Below, in pieces: positions 61,399 to 64,000 of a DNA stretch of 64,000 nt. Under the pieces are notes generated by a model. That model was not told the origin of the DNA and searched no databases. It saw only the letters and a program-made list of their open reading frames with translations. Every line of letters begins with the position of its first letter. Position 1 is the first letter of the stretch. The stretch covers positions 1-64,000 of the forward strand of contig JAIKWF010000099.1 in the NCBI GenBank assembly GCA_024685005.1, given 5' to 3'. This stretch comes from Lachnospiraceae bacterium (GTDB lineage Bacteria; Bacillota; Clostridia; Lachnospirales; Lachnospiraceae). The translations under genes were made by a program, and so were the position numbers.

Positions 61399-62355
61399 AT
61401 GCAAAAAGCAAACAGAATCGTATCAAAGTGGATGGCAGCGCTCCTTTTGCTGAGCCTGTGTATCTTTGCCGGACCGAAAAACGTTTCGGCAGCATTAACA
61501 CCGCAGGTGTTGCAGCTGGTGCAGTCCGATTCCACGGGTAAGTCCATTTCCGTGGCCTGGGCCGTAGCCAATACGGAGCAGATCGAAGTCTGGATCAAGG
61601 AATCATTACCTGCCAATAAGAACAATTACAGGAAGGTGGCTACCGTAACAACCAACGGATATACCTTTACGGATCTTCGTCCCGGCACCACTTACGATAT
61701 CATGATCGTAGCCATTAACGGCATTGGCACTACGGACGTTCGCAAGACCACCAGGATCCTGTACAGCGCCAAGACCTCCATGGATGAGGTGGGAAATGTG
61801 TACCAGAAGAGCTGGGACCGTTTCACCAACACCTTGGAGATCGGCTGGGATAAGGTTTCGGTTGCGGAAGGATATGAGATCTACTTTGAGACTTCCGGCG
61901 AAAAGAAGCTTGAGAACAAAACCGTAGGAAGAGATATTGATTCTGTTACCTTCCATGTGGAAAACAACCGGGTTTATAAGTTTTCACTTCGTGCTTTTAC
62001 CACCGAAAAGGGCGTAAAGAAATACACCCATTGGAAATCCATTTACTGCCTTGAGCAGCCCTGGATCAAATCGGTAACGAAAGCAAACGGAAAGCTGAAT
62101 GTAAAATGGCAGAAGGTAAAAGGAGCACAGGGTTATGATGTCTATGTTTCCTCCAAGCCTTACAGCGGTTACAAGAAAGTAAAATCCGTAAAGAAGAGTA
62201 AAAACTCAGTTACCATCAAGAAGGTAGGAAAGACCAAGATCAAAAAGAAAAAGACCTGGTATGTATATGTGGAAGCCAAGAGAGACGGCAACACATCGGG
62301 AAGAAAATACTTCTTCTCATCCAAGACCGGAGGTCAGCAATACACTGCATTCTAA
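61399..62355 (+). CDS. secreted FN3-repeat protein, second of a pair
   Basis: This 318-residue protein has a signal peptide (residues 1-31, ending KNVSAA) and about three fibronectin type III-like modules (KSISVAWAVANTEQIEVWI, TLEIGWDKVSVAEGYEIYF, KLNVKWQKVKGAQGYDVYV). The last module is very lysine-rich (KKVKSVKKSKN, KIKKKKTW), which could bind teichoic acid or other anionic wall polymers. It follows the first FN3 gene by 19 bases in one transcript ending at a strong terminator. Duplication from a common ancestor is likely. Confidence 0.72.
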   Translation: MQKANRIVSKWMAALLLLSLCIFAGPKNVSAALTPQVLQLVQSDSTGKSISVAWAVANTEQIEVWIKESLPANKNNYRKVATVTTNGYTFTDLRPGTTYDIMIVAINGIGTTDVRKTTRILYSAKTSMDEVGNVYQKSWDRFTNTLEIGWDKVSVAEGYEIYFETSGEKKLENKTVGRDIDSVTFHVENNRVYKFSLRAFTTEKGVKKYTHWKSIYCLEQPWIKSVTKANGKLNVKWQKVKGAQGYDVYVSSKPYSGYKKVKSVKKSKNSVTIKKVGKTKIKKKKTWYVYVEAKRDGNTSGRKYFFSSKTGGQQYTAF

Positions 62356-62363
62356 GCAAAACA

Positions 62364-62389
62364 AAAGCCCGCACAACCGTGCGGGCTTT
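62364..62389. terminator. bidirectional terminator between FN3 and lipoprotein genes
   Basis: AAAGCCCGCAC and GTGCGGGCTTT form an 11-bp perfect stem around AACC, followed by T-rich sequence. Confidence 0.9.
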
Positions 62390-62408
62390 CTTCTTTCTTA
62401 TCAAAGGA

Positions 62409-63401
62409 TCATTCTTTGGATTTTACGGGATTGGCAAATACGGCAACGTCCACAGCATCTGTCTGCATCAGCTTTGCATTATCCTCTCCGAAGAAGGAGA
62501 TAACGCCTTCTGCATTGGATGTCTCATCGGGATTGTAATCGTTTCCGTATCCGATGACGAAACCGTCTTTATTCAATACCAGCGCATGCACATCACCGAT
62601 CTGAGCGGTATCATTACAGGTCAGCGTATATTTCAAAGCTTCTTCGCCGGCTTCTCCTTTTCCGAGGGCCCAGTCACTTTCCCAATTGACGCTTTCATAA
62701 TACTCATCAGGAGATGCGGACAGTTCACTCCAGTGCAGAACGCCGTTGGATTCTCCTTCGCAATAGATTTCGGTAAGAACGGTGCCGCCGGGTCTGATGG
62801 CATAATTGGTAATGGTGAAATCACCGATGTTTTCATTGTTGGTGCCAACGGCATAACCTTCTCCGGAAACCGTAAGATCCTTATCATATAAGTTTGTCAG
62901 TGCTAACAAAAGGTAGTTGCTGGAATCTTCCTGATAAGGTGTAACGGAGATCAGCAGACCTTCCAGCTCATTGGGCTTATACTGTACGCCCCATTTTACT
63001 TTTTTATAATCATTTTCCTTATCACCGAAGACTCTGGCAAGCTCTGCCTCATCCACAGTGGTGAAACGGTCGCTCTGATCACCGGAGGAATCGCCGCCAA
63101 GGGAATCCGGATCTTCATCACCGGTGTCATCCGTAAGGCCGGTATCATCTGTAAGGCCGGTATCATCTGTTTCCGGATCTTCTGTATCAAGGGTTGTATC
63201 ATCGTCAAATCCGGTATCGTAATCATCGGTTGTTTCATCCCCTGTTTCTTCATCCGTATCCTCGGCGTAGATATCGGAATCCGGATCTCCGGTATCGTAA
63301 CCGCTGTCATCGTTTTTAGACTGGCATCCGGTCAGGGCAGCCGTAAGACATACCATACCAAGGCCAAGTGTCAGGTGCCTTTTTAAAGTTTTGATCTTCA
63401 T
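62409..63401 (-). CDS. lipoprotein with acidic repeat linker, unknown function
   Basis: The 330-residue protein has a lipoprotein signal (AALTGC, the cysteine near residue 26). A very acidic linker rich in D, T, E and G follows (about residues 30-105, with tandem TDDTGL units), then a C-terminal globular domain (about 115-325) with LLLALTNLYDKDLTVSGEG resembling DUF5067-type FN3-like modules for extracellular binding. The start at 63401 has GGGAGA upstream; an ATG 15 bases earlier lies before that ribosome binding site. The linker would hold the domain away from the membrane. Confidence 0.75.
   Translation of the reverse strand: MKIKTLKRHLTLGLGMVCLTAALTGCQSKNDDSGYDTGDPDSDIYAEDTDEETGDETTDDYDTGFDDDTTLDTEDPETDDTGLTDDTGLTDDTGDEDPDSLGGDSSGDQSDRFTTVDEAELARVFGDKENDYKKVKWGVQYKPNELEGLLISVTPYQEDSSNYLLLALTNLYDKDLTVSGEGYAVGTNNENIGDFTITNYAIRPGGTVLTEIYCEGESNGVLHWSELSASPDEYYESVNWESDWALGKGEAGEEALKYTLTCNDTAQIGDVHALVLNKDGFVIGYGNDYNPDETSNAEGVISFFGEDNAKLMQTDAVDVAVFANPVKSKE
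63123..63176. repeat. three tandem 18-bp repeats in the lipoprotein linker
   Basis: Units start at 63123, 63141 and 63159. The first two differ at two positions and the third diverges at its 3' end. They encode in-frame six-residue acidic repeats, so copy number can change linker length without a frameshift. Confidence 0.7.
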
Positions 63402-63451
63402 TTTTCTCTCCCTCATAATATGATTTGGTTGTTAACAAAACTACGCCCCTA

Positions 63452-63480
63452 AGTCTACCATAAAAAGAGAGATCGGTCAA
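63452..63480 (-). promoter_or_regulatory. promoter of the lipoprotein gene
   Basis: On the minus strand, TTGACC and TAGACT are 17 bases apart, with a TGG extension before the -10. Confidence 0.65.
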
Positions 63481-63514
63481 AAATGCCGGATTTGCCCCCA
63501 AAAGACAGTTTTTT

Positions 63515-63543
63515 TTGACTGGATATCGTAATTGTGATAGAGT
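63515..63543 (+). promoter_or_regulatory. promoter of proS
   Basis: TTGACT and TAGAGT are 17 bases apart with TGA before the -10. Only about 60 bases separate it from the start codon, too short for a T-box leader. Confidence 0.65.
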
Positions 63544-63608
63544 GGAAAGGAATGGATTTTTGACAGAATCAGGGAAACCTGACAGTAATGATATAAAGGA
63601 GAAGAAAG

Positions 63609-64000
63609 ATGGCTGACAAGAAATTGGTGGAAGCGATCACTGCCATGGATGTGGATTTTGCGCAGTGGTACACGGATGTGGTGAAGAAAGCCGAGCTGAT
63701 CGACTATACTTCCGTAAAAGGATGCATGGTGATCAAACCGGCGGGTTATGCGATCTGGGAGCTTTTGCAAAAGCAGCTGGATGCGCGCTTTAAGGAGACG
63801 GGAGTGGAGAATGTCTACCTGCCCCTGTTTATTCCCGAAAGCCTGCTGGAGAAAGAAAAAGATCATGTAGAGGGATTTGCCCCGGAGGTAGCCTGGGTAA
63901 CCCACGGCGGTCTGCAGCCTTTGCAGGAACGTATTTGCGTACGTCCTACTTCCGAGACCCTGTTTTGTGATTTTTATAAAAATGAAGTACATTCTTATCG
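63609..64000 (+). CDS. proS: prolyl-tRNA synthetase, N-terminal part (runs off the window)
   Basis: The open frame begins with ATG 7 bases after AAGGAGA and continues without a stop to the window end (130 codons). The translation starts [14 protein letters not shown] and contains [20 protein letters not shown], a class II synthetase start typical of the short archaeal-type prolyl-tRNA synthetases found in many clostridia. The motif 2 region [11 protein letters not shown] is near the end. The rest of the enzyme lies outside this window. Confidence 0.93.
   Translation, partial: MADKKLVEAITAMDVDFAQWYTDVVKKAELIDYTSVKGCMVIKPAGYAIWELLQKQLDARFKETGVENVYLPLFIPESLLEKEKDHVEGFAPEVAWVTHGGLQPLQERICVRPTSETLFCDFYKNEVHSY

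Noticed and set aside
63123..63176. Short CRISPR-like array
   Set aside because: The repeats are directly joined without spacers and encode a regular protein repeat in frame.
1..64000. tRNA or rRNA genes, prophage or integrated element
   Set aside because: I looked for tRNA T-loop patterns, integrase, transposase and phage structural genes and saw none. A dedicated scan (for example tRNAscan) would be needed to be certain.

Overview
The window looks like the chromosome of a low-to-mid GC anaerobic Firmicute, most likely a Lachnospiraceae-type clostridium. The evidence is the gene families: paired GlgC/GlgD, a PerR-linked reverse rubrerythrin, DnaD/DnaC-type replication proteins, an over-long PRPP synthetase, LytTR and OmpR regulators, and many AGGAGG-type ribosome binding sites with ATGA stop-start overlaps. 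I saw no rRNA, tRNA, insertion sequence, prophage or CRISPR array. Assignments come from reading motifs by eye; no database was searched.

1-5136: rsmI, a small membrane protein, a striking fusion of an NCS1-type permease with a PlsC-like acyltransferase and a zinc ribbon, then acyl carrier protein and a DHH phosphoesterase. 5163-7470: an orphan LytTR regulator (minus strand, apparently leaderless), a candidate small structured RNA, and a perR / reverse rubrerythrin / small membrane protein oxidative-stress unit. 7572-16125: one long plus-strand run of sensor kinase, response regulator, pseudouridine synthase, secreted GH78 rhamnosidase, polytopic membrane protein and MBOAT O-acyltransferase. 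16225-21457: two MalF/MalG-type permeases followed by a HlyD-like adaptor, a MacB-core-like protein and a SurA-N-like protein, with no ATPase or solute-binding protein. This is the best candidate for an undescribed multi-protein system here.

21521-26898: a short terminated transcript ahead of murC, then a replication locus (dnaD-like, dnaC-like, prs) preceded by head-to-tail DnaA-box-like 9-mers. 26885-30031 (minus): a SASA esterase, a DUF1905-C39-like fusion, murG and a TSCPD protein. 30296-40307: pgi, a 2-hydroxyacid dehydrogenase, a lipid flippase, malQ, aminopeptidase P, a second two-component system and a small unknown protein. 40318-43202 (minus): a large membrane protein and a GT2 glycosyltransferase. 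43351-48625: a dual-GGDEF/EAL protein and glgC-glgD. 48775-54516: a wall-polymer cluster (epimerase/dehydratase and two CDP-glycerol glycerophosphotransferase-like enzymes). 54538-64000: pth-mfd, a DD-carboxypeptidase, two secreted FN3 proteins, a lipoprotein and the start of proS.

The genes serve mainly core envelope work (murC, murG, flippase, carboxypeptidase, polyol-phosphate polymerases, O-acyl transfer), storage glucan metabolism (glgCD, malQ, pgi) and genome maintenance (mfd, dnaD, dnaC). Cutting across these genes is a recurring palindrome, GTTAGC-N4-GCTAAC, found inside unrelated coding sequences far more often than chance predicts.
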